Shown piece by piece: positions 1 through 59,368 of a DNA stretch of 64,000 nt. How positions within the stretch are numbered: the first letter of the stretch is position 1; each line of letters begins with the position of its first letter. Position numbers and translations under genes: made by a program. A model generated the notes under the pieces. It saw only the letters and a list, made by a program, of their open reading frames with translations, did no database searches and had not been told where the DNA came from. Origin of the DNA: Sciurus carolinensis (taxonomy: Eukaryota > Chordata > Mammalia > Rodentia > Sciuridae); assembly GCF_902686445.1 (NCBI RefSeq), contig NC_062232.1, forward strand, positions 14,181,105-14,245,104, given 5' to 3'.

Positions 1-46587
<46,587 letters not shown>

Positions 46588-46699
46588 CTATTAAAGAAAA
46601 GACACAGAATGACTGCAACTCCCTTCACATAGCTCCCAGGTAACAAATGCTCACCCAGGAAAACACACAAGGACAGGGACGAGGAATAGAGAGACAAGA

Positions 46700-46830
46700 G
46701 TACCAGTTCCTGCTCCGTCAGTAAAAGTGTGATCTTGGGTGTTAAGTTGGATCACTTCTCTGTGCCTCAGTTTCCTCACCCGTATAACCAGGTGATGAGA
46801 CTAGAAAATGTCTAAGGAATCTTCTAACTC
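46700..46830 (+). mobile_element. MIR SINE
   Basis: 'agtgtgatcttgggtgttaa', 'cttctctgtgcctcagtttc' and 'ctcacccgtataaccaggtg' match the MIR core. Confidence 0.75.
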
Positions 46831-46984
46831 TTATATTCTTTTTTCATTTTCAGATCAGACCACACTGTTGTGAGTGACAAAACAGAAGAAAGAACAAACA
46901 GAAAAAGCCTGCAAGGCTTTATGAATCTGTGCATTGTGTGCTTTAGGTCTTCTCTGGCCTTCAGCCTTTCATATTGGTTGGTAA

Positions 46985-47110
46985 AGAACTGAAGTTGGGA
47001 GCAAGAGACCTGGATGCAGGGCCCCACTCCACTTCCTAGCTATGTGTTCCAGGGAAGTCACATTTCCCCTCTGGATCTTAGCTGTCTTGCCTGCAATTCA
47101 GACACTTCAT
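46985..47110 (+). mobile_element. MIR SINE
   Basis: 'gagcaagagacctggatgca', 'cacttcctagctatgtgttc' and 'cagggaagtcacatttcccc' in MIR order. Confidence 0.6.
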
Positions 47111-47221
47111 GGGCCTAAAGAAAGGGTGCTAAGCAGGAGGAATATGTGGGAGTTCTATATAGCTGTGATGTCACTGTTATTTAAAAAGGCAGGGGAGTCA
47201 CTAAAAAAACAGACCTTCATA

Positions 47222-47740
47222 TAAAAAAATTGCACAAAAATGTTCATAGCAGCATTATTCATAAACATCAAAAAGTGGGGCTGGGAAGTGAAAACAAGCC
47301 AAATACCCATCAACTGATGAATGGATAAACAAAATGTAGTCTCTACAATGAAGTATTTGTCAGCAAAAAGGAATTACTAATACATGCTGCAACACAGATG
47401 AACCTTGAAAACATAATGCTAAGTGAAGGAAGCCAGTCACAAAAGGTTACTTATTGAGTGATTCCATTTATATGAAAAGTCCAGAATACACAAATCTATA
47501 CAGGTAGAAAGTTCATTGGTGGCCTAGAGCTGGAGTGGAGGTGAAGTGGGGGAATGAGTGGCTGCTAATAGGCTTTTTCCTTTTCTTTTAAGAGGTGATG
47601 AAAATTCTCTAAAATTGATCATGGTGATGGATGCTTAATTCTGTGAATACACTACAAATCATTCAATTGTACCTTTGAAACAGGTTAACTGTGTGGTAAG
47701 TAAATTGTATCTCAATAAAGTTATTATTTTTTAAGCACCA
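47222..47740 (+). mobile_element. L1 (L1M-type) 3' end
   Basis: 'gttcatagcagcattattca', 'aactgatgaatggataaaca', 'ataatgctaagtgaaggaag', 'ttgatcatggtgatggatgc' and a terminal 'tctcaataaagttatt'. An old lineage compared with the copy at 32,338. Confidence 0.85.
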
Positions 47741-47897
47741 GTCCTAATAAACTCTGAGCCCAGAAATACAATGCATAAGATAGAAAATGAGTCACATAAA
47801 GTCTCTGTTGGCTTTTCCCAAAAACATATAAAGAAATATGTATCTATTAAAATGCATCATAACAATCAGAAACCTGCCAGCTTAAAAAAAAATTAAT

Positions 47898-48000
47898 CAG
47901 GCTGCGGTGTAGTTCAGGAGTAGGATACCTTCCTGACATGCATGAAGTCCTAGGTTCTATCCCCAGCACCATAGAACAAAACAAAAACAACAAAAAAAAT
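47898..48000 (+). mobile_element. ID SINE
   Basis: 'aggctgcggtgtagttcagg', 'ttcctgacatgcatgaagtc', 'taggttctatccccagcacc' and an A-rich tail. Confidence 0.85.
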
Positions 48001-49559
48001 TATTCAATAGGGGACTGTATTATTTACAAGATGTCTCATGAAAAACTGTTGGGTACTTTTAAAGTGACAGTGCCAAGATTATTGAATTTTAAAAAAAAGG
48101 TATCATTTCACATGGTCCCACCTATTAAATATGTGAATTTCTCCTTTTATGAATCTATGCTTTCTACAAAAATATCTAAAACTGAACTGATACTACCCTC
48201 AGGGGCAATAGCATTCTGTGTATTGACATAGTTATCTAGCCAATAACTATGAATCAATGATATTAAAGCCAATCAGAACTGAAGTCTAGGATGGCTGAAA
48301 GTACAAGTCTTATTCCAATAGTAGATTACTGATTCTTTTTTTTTAAAATCACTGTTCACCAACAATAGATAACATATGTATCTTTATCTGTTCTGACACC
48401 TATTGGGTCAGCCTGGGACAGGAAATCATTAGGAGATCCACAGGAAGAACTCAACCCCCTCCAGTGTCTCCACCAACCATGAGTCCACTGAGACAAACAA
48501 CCTTCAGATGACACAGCAGTGACCGTTTACATATAGTGCCAAGTGTGGTTTGGATTATGAAATGTCACCGTCCTATTAACTGAAAGTCTTCTCTTTTATT
48601 CTTTAGTTTGGGCTTAACTGTTGGAGTGGATTACTTCATTCCCACTCAAGACTAAACTGTCTATCTTCCCTCATTCAATTACTGAGAAGCAGTCTGGGTG
48701 TTTCAGGGGATCCCCACATTCAAAACTATGCATACAAAAGTCATGTAAAAGTGGGGCATTATTGCACTCAGCAAAATAAGTATTTACGAGTTGCTTCTCT
48801 CTTTAAATCTATAAAACATGATGCATTATGTTGCAAGAAGATATGGGTGGTTCTATTTTGATGTGATTCATAAAAACTGAAATGGCCAAAGACTTGCAGA
48901 TACTCTGTCACTCCCAGTCTGCTGTCCCTTTCAATAAAGAGAACTCAATGGTTTTGTCTTTGCATCCCTCCCTTACTTGGAGATGGGTTGTGCTGCATCA
49001 CTTGAACTCTCGCTGATTCTTGTGAACCACCCAAACAGGTCCATGGCGTTAGAGCTCTGGGGTCTTTGGTTTCCATTAGACATGTCAATGGAGGGGGAAA
49101 CAAAAGGCTGAACTCTGGCAAATGCAGACCACAGGAAGAAGGTGGGGAGATTTGTCCAGTCAAAGTGTATGGTTTCAGATATGATCATATTCACCACCTG
49201 CTGCTTTCTGATCTTTAAAAGTATTATTTAGTTATATCTGTTAAAATATTATTTTTAAATATAACACTGTAGAACTGTGTAACTATAATAATATAGATGA
49301 ATCTTTTTCAGTTTTTTTTCCTGCTCTTTTTTGCTTGCCCTCCTCCCTTTACATCAGCAATCCCATAAACACTGTTCATGTAACAACCTTGTATATATTT
49401 CTCCATCTGTTTCTCTATGCTGTGAAAATCAGATATTATATATTAAATCAGATATTTAAATTATATATATACATGCACATGCTTATGTACAAACTTCTCT
49501 ATGTGCAAGGGTTTTTGTGTTTTTTTGTGGAGGGGGGTGTCACTGTTTTTAATGAATGG

Positions 49560-50000
49560 GATCTTAGGATTACTGCTTATCTGGCATTTCTCATTCAACA
49601 GAACCTTATGAGACCCCTTAAGCCCTCTGGTCTAACTCAAACTCATCAGCTTTATAGGCTCCATAATATTCCATGTGGATGCACATAATAATGCATCCAG
49701 TCATCTACCCTTGTGATGGGTATTCATTTATTTTCCAGAGTTTTAATTTATTTTTTGCCACTACAAAAACACTGCAATAAATGTCATTATAACATAAGCT
49801 CTTTTCAACAGTGCTTTAATTTGTATGAAATTGAATCCCAAAAATGGGGATCGCTAGGTTCACAGGCTATATGCATATGCACTTCCAGTTTTAATATATA
49901 TCCCTGATCCTTGTCAGGAAGTTATCAGTATTTAAAATTTTTATCAGTCTGATGGGTGTAAAATGACAAATCATAATTGCTTTTTTTTAAATTGTTTCCC
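49560..50000 (-). mobile_element. Old L1 (L1ME-type) fragment
   Basis: 'ctccataatattccatgtgg', 'ttttttgccactacaaaaac', 'ctgcaataaatgtcattata' and 'ggggatcgctaggttcacag' follow the antisense of an old L1. 49,325-49,560 may belong to it. Confidence 0.65.
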
Positions 50001-50129
50001 TAACTGCCAGTGAATTTTTTGGGGAGGAGGGCACTGGATTTTCTGTTCTGTGAGCTAATTTTTCATTTTTTTTTAAAATCAGGTATACTATTTCACCATT
50101 TCTATCTACAAAGAATGACAACCTTCCAA

Positions 50130-50350
50130 GTATCATGTTTAAGAGCACAAGCTTTGGAATCGAACTGTTCAAAGCTCTACCACAACACAATTGAGACCTT
50201 GTCAAATGACTTTAGCATTCCCATCTGTAAAATGAGGATTTATACCATAGGGTGGTTTGTGAAGATTAAATGAGTTAGTGTGTATCAAGCATTTTGGACT
50301 GTGTCTGATACACACATAAGTGATCAATAACTGCAAGTTATATCTAATAT
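50130..50350 (+). mobile_element. MIR SINE, nearly full length
   Basis: 'aagagcacaagctttggaat', 'cccatctgtaaaatgaggat', 'gaagattaaatgagttagtg' and 'gatcaataactgcaag' in order. Confidence 0.85.
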
Positions 50351-51149
50351 TATTGATTATTTGAACAGCTTTCATTATACTATTTCTTTCTTGCATAATT
50401 ATAATAATTTCAGGAAATCAGATGAAGATACATGGCTAGGGGAAGACTCTGAAAGGAAGTCCAAATTCATTTTTATTAGGAAAAACTAAGTCTGGGTGCC
50501 CTCTTTCATCTTTACCATAAATTTGGCCAGTGGTGATATTTTACCCCACTGATATTTTTGAAACAAAATTCCTGGCAACTCTGCACCCTCTCCCCACCCA
50601 GCTCTTGCTTTTCCTCTTCAAGTTTAGCCCTGATTTGTGTTCACTCATATAAATCTTCTGTTTTGCTTTACTAAACTCACTGCACTTTGCCTAAAAAAAA
50701 AAGACTAAAAATCAGTGGCAAATTTTGTAAGAGTATCTACTCTTTCAATCAATGACTGTTCCTGAGGTGACCAGGTGTGGGGTCATGGAGGAGGAGGATG
50801 GGGCAGATCTCAAGGAATGGCAACTACAAGGATATCTAAGATAATAAAGAGCAGGTATCACAATACAGTCTTAGTGGAGATAGCATAGCCCTGCACTGAG
50901 ACTCAGAGCCCTGCTGCAGACTGACCTGACAATGATGGCCTTAAACTCTAGAAGCAGCTGAGACAGATGAGCCTCCTACAGATTGTGTTTCATTGAGGAT
51001 AAGGGCCAACAGCTGTGTGGAGTGTCCTTTGACTCGAGTCATTTATTTGCCTCTCTTTCCTTCTCTATCTCTTCTCAGTTTCTAATCTAGGGAAAGTGCC
51101 CATATTGGCCCCTGTCTGTGAGAACAAAAAGCAGGGCCTGAAAGCCTAG

Positions 51150-51350
51150 AATGGATTGGGTCCAGGTTTTGGCCTCTGTGCCCTGGTAACAAATAACACT
51201 AAAATCTCAGTGGCTTTTTACAAGAAATGTTTATTTCTCATCCAAGCCTGTGTGCATATCTGGTCAGTTGTGATTTTGCTCTGTGTTATTATCCCTCTAG
51301 CAACCAGGCTACAGGACGAGCCTGTTTCTAAAACACTGCTCACCTCGTAG
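51150..51350. repeat. Ancient interspersed repeat, family not identified
   Basis: 'aaatctcagtggctttttac', 'aagaaatgtttatttctcat' resemble a common mammalian repeat (TTAGTGGCTTAAAACAAC type). Class not assigned. Confidence 0.4.
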
Positions 51351-51369
51351 CAGAGGGAAAGAAAGACAG

Positions 51370-51620
51370 CTAACTAAGAGAGGAGTTTGCCATGAAGACA
51401 TAATAATCCTAAATGTGTATGAATCTAACAAGAGATAAAAGAATAGAACATAGATGGATGAAACAGAACTGAGTCCAGAAACAGATTTATACAAATATGG
51501 TAAACTAATTCTTAACAAAGTTCTGAAGACAATCCAAGGGAGAGACAAAAGCCTTTTTAACAGATAGTGTCGGGATAACTGGACATACATACACAAGAAA
51601 ATAAACCTGATTATATTCCA
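51370..51620 (+). mobile_element. L1 ORF2 fragment
   Basis: 'gagtccagaaacagatttat', 'aatatggtaaactaattctt', 'aagcctttttaacagatagt' and 'gggataactggacatacata' follow L1 ORF2 in sense, with many stops. Confidence 0.7.
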
Positions 51621-52062
51621 CACTTGTAGACTAGTGTGCAGAATATTTAACCATACTGAATCTTCTGATCCATGAACATATCTTTCTGGTACAACCTAAA
51701 GCATTATTCCTATGCCGTAAGCTTTCTATGGGTAAAATCTTTTCTTCTCTTTGTTTATCACTCTAATCTAAGTCCTGGCCTACTTAAGTATTGAATAAAT
51801 AAATGAACAAATGTATAATAAAGGTTACATTTTTTTCTGATTTATAGCATAAAATACCTTTTCAAAAATACTTAAAAGGGCATATATATGTATTATTCAT
51901 AGCTCATAGAAATAATTTGCCATGTAGGAAAGCTTGTTTTATTATTCTTCTTCTGTTCAGTCTTTTTCCGGGAAACCCTGAAGAAGCAAATCAGATATGC
52001 ACAGCATGAACCTTGGAAATGATTCAAGGCAAAGTCTTATTTCTGCTTTAAAAGTAGAAAAT

Positions 52063-52165
52063 TGGGGGATGGGGATGTAGCTCCATTATACAGTGCTTGC
52101 CTGGTATATGTGAGACCCTGAGTTCAATTTCCAGCACTGCAAATAATAATAATAAATAAATGAGA
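52063..52165 (+). mobile_element. ID SINE
   Basis: 'gatggggatgtagctccatt', 'acagtgcttgcctggtatat' and 'gagttcaatttccagcactg', then an AAT-repeat tail. Confidence 0.88.
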
Positions 52166-53020
52166 AAAATGGGGAAAACAGTGGAGCTGCTTCAAACAGG
52201 AAATGGTTTATTTCTCAACTCAGAGATAGATGAAATAGAAAACAGAAACCTCACAGGACAGAGGTGAAAGTTAAGGAGACAAAATTAGGGCAACAAATTT
52301 CAGTGGGTGTGGGGGTACAGTGGTAGAGGATGACTAGAGAAGACCAGTACATAACCCCCTAGGGTGGTGTATGCATACTTTAAAAACACATATTCAACAT
52401 TATAATTTTCTACTTGTAAAATGAAAACAAAGAGCTCAAGTCTTCATTATACAAGCTTGAGAAACAATCTTACACAATTTTCTTGGCTGGTGGCAATTCA
52501 AAGATGATTGTCAAAGAGTTTAACAACAGTAGATAGCAGAGATGCTCAAATGGTGACATGCTCTGCTCCTAGGAGGGTATGTGCAAGTGGGGCAGGGCTG
52601 GGTCAGGGCTGTGGTGTGGATGCTGAGCCAATACTGGAGCAGCAGAAAACATAGGAACTGGAATGACAGAAACAAACTAGAAGGAATTCAACAAGGATTT
52701 ATTTATTGGGCTCACATGTTTAATAAATGTTTGCTGAACTAATTTTATTAGCCATCACTCCCACACTTGAGTTGACTCAGCTCCCTCTATACACGCACCC
52801 CACCCCTGGGACCTTAACCAGTTTTTACACAGAGCCTCTTTTTTCCAACCCCCTACCCCAGCCCAAAAGTCACCCTGTGACCCAGCTGCAGCCTGTTCAA
52901 ACACTTAAGTATAAGAAAATTCAATTGTATAACAGTGACTGAAATTTTTAATAGCGACCTACCACCAATAGTGCAAGTAGCACATATCACAGAGCAAAGG
53001 TTGTGTTAATAGAAGTAGAG

Positions 53021-53122
53021 GGGCCATGGGCGTAGGGCGGTGATGGAGGACTTGCTTAGCATGCGTGAGGTCCCAAGTTGGATCTCTAGCACCGCAAAAA
53101 AAAAAAAAAAAAAAAAAAAAAG
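53021..53122 (+). mobile_element. ID SINE, diverged head
   Basis: 'ggccatgggcgtagggcggt', 'acttgcttagcatgcgtgag' and 'gatctctagcaccgc', then an A-tail of about 24. Confidence 0.82.
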
Positions 53123-53241
53123 AGTGAAGTTTTCAGAACAAGAAGGGGTGGGAAGCCCCAATGAACTGCCAACCTGGCAGGGCAAATGTGGTGTAATTTG
53201 TCAAAGTTAAACACCATGTTTTCAAAGGGACATTTACATAT

Positions 53242-53440
53242 ATGCTGGGTACAGTGACACACGTCTGTAAGCCCAGCAACTCTGGAGACTGAGGCAAAGG
53301 ATTCAAAGTTCAGGGGTAGCCTCAGCAACTTAGCAAGGCCCTGAGCAACTTGGTGAGACCCTGTGTCAAAACAAAATAATTTTATAAAGGGCTGAGGATG
53401 TGGCCCAGTGGTAAAGCACCCCTGGGTTCATTCACCACTT
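53242..53440 (+). mobile_element. B1-ID composite SINE
   Basis: 'atgctgggtacagtgacaca', 'ctggagactgaggcaaagga' and GGCTGAGGATGTGGCCCAGT. Confidence 0.9.
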
Positions 53441-53727
53441 AAGCATACCCAAAGGAGGGTAATGAAGAGGCTCAAAGTCACATCTCATGGGAAGATGGAT
53501 GTTTAGAGAAGGTTTAGGGGAGGGCCAATTAGCCACCTCAAAGAGATGAAAGGTTATCCTCCAAAAGAGGGATTTGATTTTTTCTGCTACTGATCTCTTT
53601 AGATCTCAACTCGTAAGAACTTCATGACATTTAGGACCATCCAAAGAGAACGGACAGGGTTGTGGATGATGTGGGCTCTGTCTCTGGTATTCTCTGGGCA
53701 GAAAGATCCTGAGATCCATCTCACATG

Positions 53728-53870
53728 GGAGGCATAGTGGATAATGGTTAAGGGCATGGACCCAGCTCTGAGGAAGGCACCTCTAGGTTCAAATCTCTGC
53801 TCTGTCACTTGATGGCTATGTGATGTGCAAATTATTTAATTTTTCAATTTCCCTATTAAAAGAAGAATTC
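53728..53870 (+). mobile_element. MIR SINE
   Basis: 'catagtggataatggttaag', 'aggttcaaatctctgctctg' and 'cacttgatggctatgtgatg' match the MIR head and core. Confidence 0.8.
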
Positions 53871-53959
53871 AAAGGTGATGGAGAATATGTATCTATTTAG
53901 ACCCTTCACTGCACACCCCTTCATGGAAATGTTACCTCTGCCTGTCCAGCACCTATTCA

Positions 53960-54465
53960 CCTGTTTTCTGGTAACTGCCTATAATTTTCCCTGCTCTGAC
54001 TCTGTGTGGTTCTGGTGGGATTAGCCCATCACTGCCTATGCCTTGGCCCTGACCCCACCTGCAGAGAAGGATATGCAATTCAAGCCTAGCTAAGTTTGGG
54101 GATGGGCATACAATCCAAGCTAGACCAATTGACAGCCACTCAGTTGGGGTTTGTTCTGGAGCCACTAGAGACAAAGCTTGCTTTCTGAAAAGGCCACCAC
54201 TCTGAAAGACTATAACCTGAACCTGTCAAGGTGCCACCTCTGTCACCACATAGGATGAGCCTGCTAGAGAATAAAGCCTACTCAAAGTCAGAGCCAAACA
54301 ATGTAAAGAGACATAGTTTATCATTTGAGCTTCTGAATCCAGCCATTCCTGAGTCTAGAAAAATCTCAGACTTTTCAGGTGAGAAAGAAATTCTCTTTTG
54401 TGCTTAAAGGATATTTGAAGTGAGTTTCTGTCATTCGCAACTAAAAGAATCCTGACGAATATAAC
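53960..54465 (+). mobile_element. Probable ancient LTR
   Basis: 'tttctgtcattcgcaactaa', 'aagaatcctgacgaatata' resembles an LTR end (CTGTCACTTGCAACTGAAAG, AATCCTGACTAATACA). Family uncertain. Confidence 0.45.
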
Positions 54466-54856
54466 AATGAATGCTTATACATGGTGAACTAGATACCATA
54501 AAGACATTTACTTCATACTATTAATGTTGAGGCAAGATTGTCTCAACGATGCAAGGTGATGTAACTGCCTCAATGTCAATGCAAGGCAACTTGAAGGCAA
54601 AATATATAAATGCTTGATGGTAGCACCAAAGTATTTAACAGTTTTTAATTCAGTATATAGGGGTCTGAGATTAATGTTGTTATCTATGCAACCAGATATG
54701 GCACAGAGACTGCAAATTCCCTTTCTCAAACTTCTATCCCATGAGAAAATTGAAATAGCTCCTTACTGTTCTCCCTGACTCTACTACCAGTTCCTTCCAA
54801 TCCAACCTCCACAAAGGTGGTCATAGAAAGATCTACAATCTTAAGACTTTACTGTC

Positions 54857-55282
54857 TGTTTTTATTAGCTTTTTTGTCACTGTGACCAAACACCCAACAA
54901 GAACAAACTATAGGAAGAAAAGTTTATTTGGAGCTCGGTTTCAGAGATCTCAGTCCATAGATGGCTGATTCCATTGCTCTGGGCCCAGTGTGAGACAGCA
55001 CATCATGGGGGAAGGGTCCAGCAAAAGAAAACTGCTCAGCTCATGGTAGGGTAGGGAAACAGAAAGAGAGAGAAGGGACCACAGGGAAGATGTCCAGGGC
55101 ACATCCCCAGTGACCCACCTCTTCCAGCTATACCCCATCTGCCTATAGTTACCCTAGTCAGACCTTTGAAACTAGGATGCACTAATTAGGTTTCAGTTCT
55201 CACAATCCAATAATTTTACCTCCAAACATTCTTGCATTAACACAGGAGCTTTTGGGGGACACCTCATATCCAAACCATAGCA
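54857..55282 (-). mobile_element. ERVL-MaLR-type LTR (rodent lineage)
   Basis: Plus-strand landmarks: 'tttttgtcactgtgaccaaa', 'gaaaagtttatttggagctc', 'atctcagtccatagatggct' and 'gggggacacctcatatccaa' with a final ACCATAGCA. Starts TG, ends CA; flanks CTGTC and CTGTT form a 5-bp duplication with one mismatch. Confidence 0.8.
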
Positions 55283-55289
55283 CTGTTGT

Positions 55290-55520
55290 CAGTATTCTCT
55301 AATGCCTATCAGATAGAATCTAAATCACTTGAATGGTCTTCTGAGGCTCTGTGCTGGCTCTTCTTCTCATATCCAGCCTAATCACCCAACACTTCCTCCT
55401 TAGCTCCCCAGAAAATCCAGCATTAGTGTTTCTTGTACTTTTGGGCCTATACACATGCTCATGCTCCCTCCTCTATGAAGCCTTCCACAGGCCCCCAGAC
55501 CACCAATTCCATGTCCTAAG
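55290..55520 (+). mobile_element. L2 LINE 3' fragment
   Basis: 'aatggtcttctgaggctctg', 'tttgggcctatacacatgct' and 'ctatgaagccttccacaggc' follow the L2 end. Confidence 0.5.
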
Positions 55521-56417
55521 CTGCAGGGCACAGAGTTCAGAGGCCTCAGATCAACCCTAACCCTTGTCCCCACTACTCTGAATTAAGAATCACTAAGTGT
55601 ATGTCATCACCTTGTTTAGTTCCAAGGGAGGAAAGTACAGTTTAATTATCCAAATAAAACACTCAGAAGAGGCTAGGATAAATGTTGAAAATATATGATT
55701 ACTTACCACCACCACCCATGTTGGTAAAGTGAAAAACAGAAGGTGAAAAATCCTATTATGAAAACTCCAAAGACTGTTTAAATTCACTTATTGTGCTAGA
55801 ATTTTATTCTAGCAATAACATTTTAAAATATTAAAGTGGAGTGGGGAAGGGTAATGTTTTGAATGTAAGGTAAATGTTAAAGTAGGAATTATAATAGTAT
55901 TTAAAATGATTGCATATATTGATGAAGTAGCACATAACAGAATGGTCTATTTCTAAATGTATTTTTAAATGAATGCCCAGAAATAATATAGATTGTCCAG
56001 ATTATCTCTGATTTTTGTGTGTTTGTGACCTTTCACATGACAGAAATAAATATACATTGATTAAAATTTTTTTAAAAAGTAAAAATTCATCAGTATTGGG
56101 ATCAGTTAATGGTATATTCATGTAATATGATATAGCAGTCCAAAATACTGAAGCAGAGTTGTATATGCTAATATGAAATGCTTTAAAAGGTATACTGTTA
56201 AATGAAAAACAAGATCATCGTGTACAGTTTTATTATTTTTATTTATATATTTCACAATAAAAAAGATTTAAAAGGAAAAAAAATCCACAATTACATCTAT
56301 AATTGACACTACCAATTGTATAACCTTCTCTTTTTACATTAGTTTAAAAGATAAAGATTTTATCAAATTTGATAGGTAAGCTTCAGGTGGTTCAGATAAT
56401 CACTTTAAAAATGCTCT

Positions 56418-56510
56418 GTTTTTATTATTAGTTCTTGGTGGTGGGGATAGAACCCAGGGCCTTGCCCATGGTAGGCAAGTGTTCTACCACTGAGTTACAT
56501 CTCCAGACCT
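56418..56510 (-). mobile_element. ID SINE
   Basis: Antisense: 'ggtggggatagaacccaggg', 'gtaggcaagtgttctaccac' and 'gagttacatctccagacc'. Confidence 0.87.
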
Positions 56511-57396
56511 GAAAATGGGAATTCTAATATGTAGAAGCCTCATGCTTTCCCTAAGGGGAATCACAGGGATACAATTCTCCCTTTCCAATGATGTCTTTCT
56601 CTTGCTGTTCATTAGCTTTTCCGCCTTTAGTTTTACAAATAATGCACAAGCAGCAAGCTGTCCTGGGCCTAGGCATTTGCACCATGTGATCTGACTGAAT
56701 CATGGCTATAGGGAAAGACACTGGGTCGGGAGCCAAGTATTGCAGGCATCCACTTCGTTTCAGATTCCAATGCTCATCTTATATTTTTACAAACTCACAG
56801 GAACTGCTCTGGACCCCTTAGCTACAATCAAATGACTTTACTAATGCTCTTAGGTGACTAATTCTTTGCTGCTCTCTTGCCAATTCCTGTAGTAAAAAGG
56901 GAGGATTACTGAGGCTTCAGTATTTAGTCTAGCGTCATGGAAACTTGCAGAACACATTCAAAAACTTTCTCCTGAACAGGAGAACTGCAGATGTCACTCT
57001 TTGATATTGTCAATTATAAGAATGACTTTTATTCCATAAATTTCAGGTTTGGGTTTGGATTTGGAGCATGGAGACACCATATATTCCTCCGCATCTGGGC
57101 TTCTGACCCAGACTCTCCAGAAGATCTGCTGGGAATCTACACATAGGTTTTTGTGGGGAGGGTGGGGAGGTGAAGGTCCATGAGACTCCAGAAATTTCTG
57201 TTTGAGCATTTTTTCTCAGGAGAGGACAGTATATTCAACCTTTACCAAATACTTAAAAGGGTCTATAACCCACTTGATTAAGAATCATTTCTCTAGATGT
57301 GTCTTATGAGCACTAATTATGTTCTCCTTACCCTTTGTGAGACAGATGTGGTGTTTACTTTATTAATTACTAGAGTCATAACTAAATATAAGTGAC

Positions 57397-57540
57397 AAGC
57401 TGGGCATAGTACCATGTGCCTGTAGCTCCAGCTGCTTGAGAGGCCCAGGCAGGAGGATTGCTTGAGCCCAGAAATTTTGGGCAAACCTGGGCAACACAGC
57501 AAGACTCCATCTCTTTTAAAATAAATACTTAAAAAAAAAA
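57397..57540 (+). mobile_element. Alu-monomer-like / proto-B1 SINE
   Basis: 'agctgggcatagtaccatgt', 'gcctgtagctccagctgctt', 'gaggattgcttgagcccaga' and 'cctgggcaacacagcaagac' with A-rich tail and no ID part. GATTGCTTGAGCCCAG is closer to Alu left monomers or proto-B1 than to the other heads here. Confidence 0.8.
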
Positions 57541-57547
57541 TAAATAC

Positions 57548-57750
57548 AGCTGGGTACAGTGGTGCACACCTGTAATTCCAGTAACTGAGGAGGCTAATGC
57601 AGGAGGATTCCAAATTCAAGGCCAGCCTTGTCAACTTAGCAAGACCCTGTCTCAAGATAAAAAATAAGAAAGGGGGTTGTGAGCTGGGGATGTAGCTCAG
57701 TGGTAAAGCATGCCTGGGTTCAATCCCAGTATCTAAATAAATAAATAAGA
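57548..57750 (+). mobile_element. B1-ID composite SINE
   Basis: 'agctgggtacagtggtgcac', 'ggccagccttgtcaacttag', GAGCTGGGGATGTAGCTCAG and 'cctgggttcaatcccagtat'. Lies in the tail of the preceding monomer. Confidence 0.93.
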
Positions 57751-58439
57751 GCAATACAGCAGAACTAAATTTAGTAGAATATTTAAAGAAATAGCCTATT
57801 TAAATTTCACTGTTTTGACACACAAAAACAGTGCAACTTCATTTGCTATTCGCAGCAATCTAGTTTATTTAAAGTATTTATCTTCACGCCTTTGGCCTGG
57901 TCCCAATAAGACGGTGCTTATGACACAGTTGTCAGATCATGAGAAGGATAACCTCTCCCAGCTGGGATTCTTTATCTATAAAGGGGACTCAATCTGACTA
58001 ACGGACCTTATAAAGCTTGAAACAATTCTAGATCTTTCCCCTGTATGGGTTATTTCACTCCTTGTGAATGAAGGATTCAAGGCCTTTTTCTTTGAATTAC
58101 TCAAATGTTTTTATTGACACTAAACTATTTAAAGGTTGTCCTGGAAAAGGTACAGCAAAAGCCTTCCTCCTTGCCACACCCAAAAAGGGTTGAAGTAGAA
58201 TGTGGTAGAAGGCAGGACCCTGGATTGTACCAGGAAGGAGAAAATGTTTTCCATGGAACACTTCCTTTCTTGCATCCACACAGACCAGACAACCATCTGT
58301 CAGATGGTCCCTATGTGAGCTGGAACTAGTAATGTCACTTCTGCCCTTATTGGACCTAGTGCTGCCCAGAATGCTGGAATGGGTAATGGGTCCCTGGAGA
58401 AGCCCATTTTGGCCACAGTAGGGAGAAACACTGGAAAGT

Positions 58440-59010
58440 GACTGAGAGGCTACAGGGAGAAGACAGGTGGAGAACCTAGTGCATGGGTAGAGACCAGCAA
58501 GTATGCTAACTTAGACAGGGTGGTGGTGGTGACAGAAAGGAACACAAGTAGCAGACCAATTTGAAAGAGGCTTAGGAGGCGAAATCAGCAGAGCTTGGTG
58601 ATGAAGTGGATGCAGGTGGGAGAGGAACCAGAAGGAGCCAAAAAGATTCTTGTGTTGTCAACTTGGGTGCCTGAATGGGTGGTGCTGCCCAAATATGGGG
58701 TAAAATGAGAAGTTGGGGGTGGCTTCTCTCATAATCTCCTCCTGGTATTGCTATTAACAAAAGTAAATTTTCAAGTTAGTGGAGACTGATGTTACCAGGA
58801 CATCACTGATAGTGAGTGAGGGGACAGTGGAATGAGGGGTATCTGACATGTGAGGCTGTAGCTGGGTGGCAGAGTCATGTAGGCCACAGGGAGAACTGTA
58901 CTTTATTCTAGGAATGAAAACAGCCATGGGAAGGTTGCAAGCAGGACAGACTGTGGTGCCTGATGTAAGATCACTCACTGCTGTGGGCAGGAGAGAGCAG
59001 AGGATGAATT
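58440..59010 (+). repeat. Ancient interspersed repeat, family not identified
   Basis: 'gagcttggtgatgaagtgga', 'gattcttgtgttgtcaactt' and 'gtgcctgaatgggtggtgct' match the same mammalian repeat type as 28,860-29,440, from a different part. Confidence 0.4.
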
Positions 59011-59164
59011 AGAAGGCCGGGGGCAGGGGTGGCGGGTGTCCATGCAAGATTTGATGGCAATGGACACAGATATCAGTGTGAGGAACTGAGATAGATTTTG
59101 GTGATACATCATTCATTAGAAAATTCTCTCCATTCTAGGTGGGGAATGAGGGAACAAGAAGGAA

Positions 59165-59368
59165 TCAGGCCAGCACAGTGGCACATGCCAGTAATCCCAA
59201 CAACTCAGGAGGCTGAGGCAGGAGGGTCACAAGTTGGAGGCCAACTTTAGCAACTTAGTGAGACTCTGTCCCAAAAACAAGGCAGGGGGGTTAGCCTAGG
59301 GATGTAGCTCAGTGGTAGAGAGCCCCTGGGTTCAAGCTCAATACTGAAAAAAGAAAAAAAAAAATCAA
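59165..59368 (+). mobile_element. B1-ID composite SINE
   Basis: 'caggccagcacagtggcaca', 'gaggctgaggcaggagggtc' and GGGATGTAGCTCAGTGGTAG with an A-rich tail. Confidence 0.92.
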
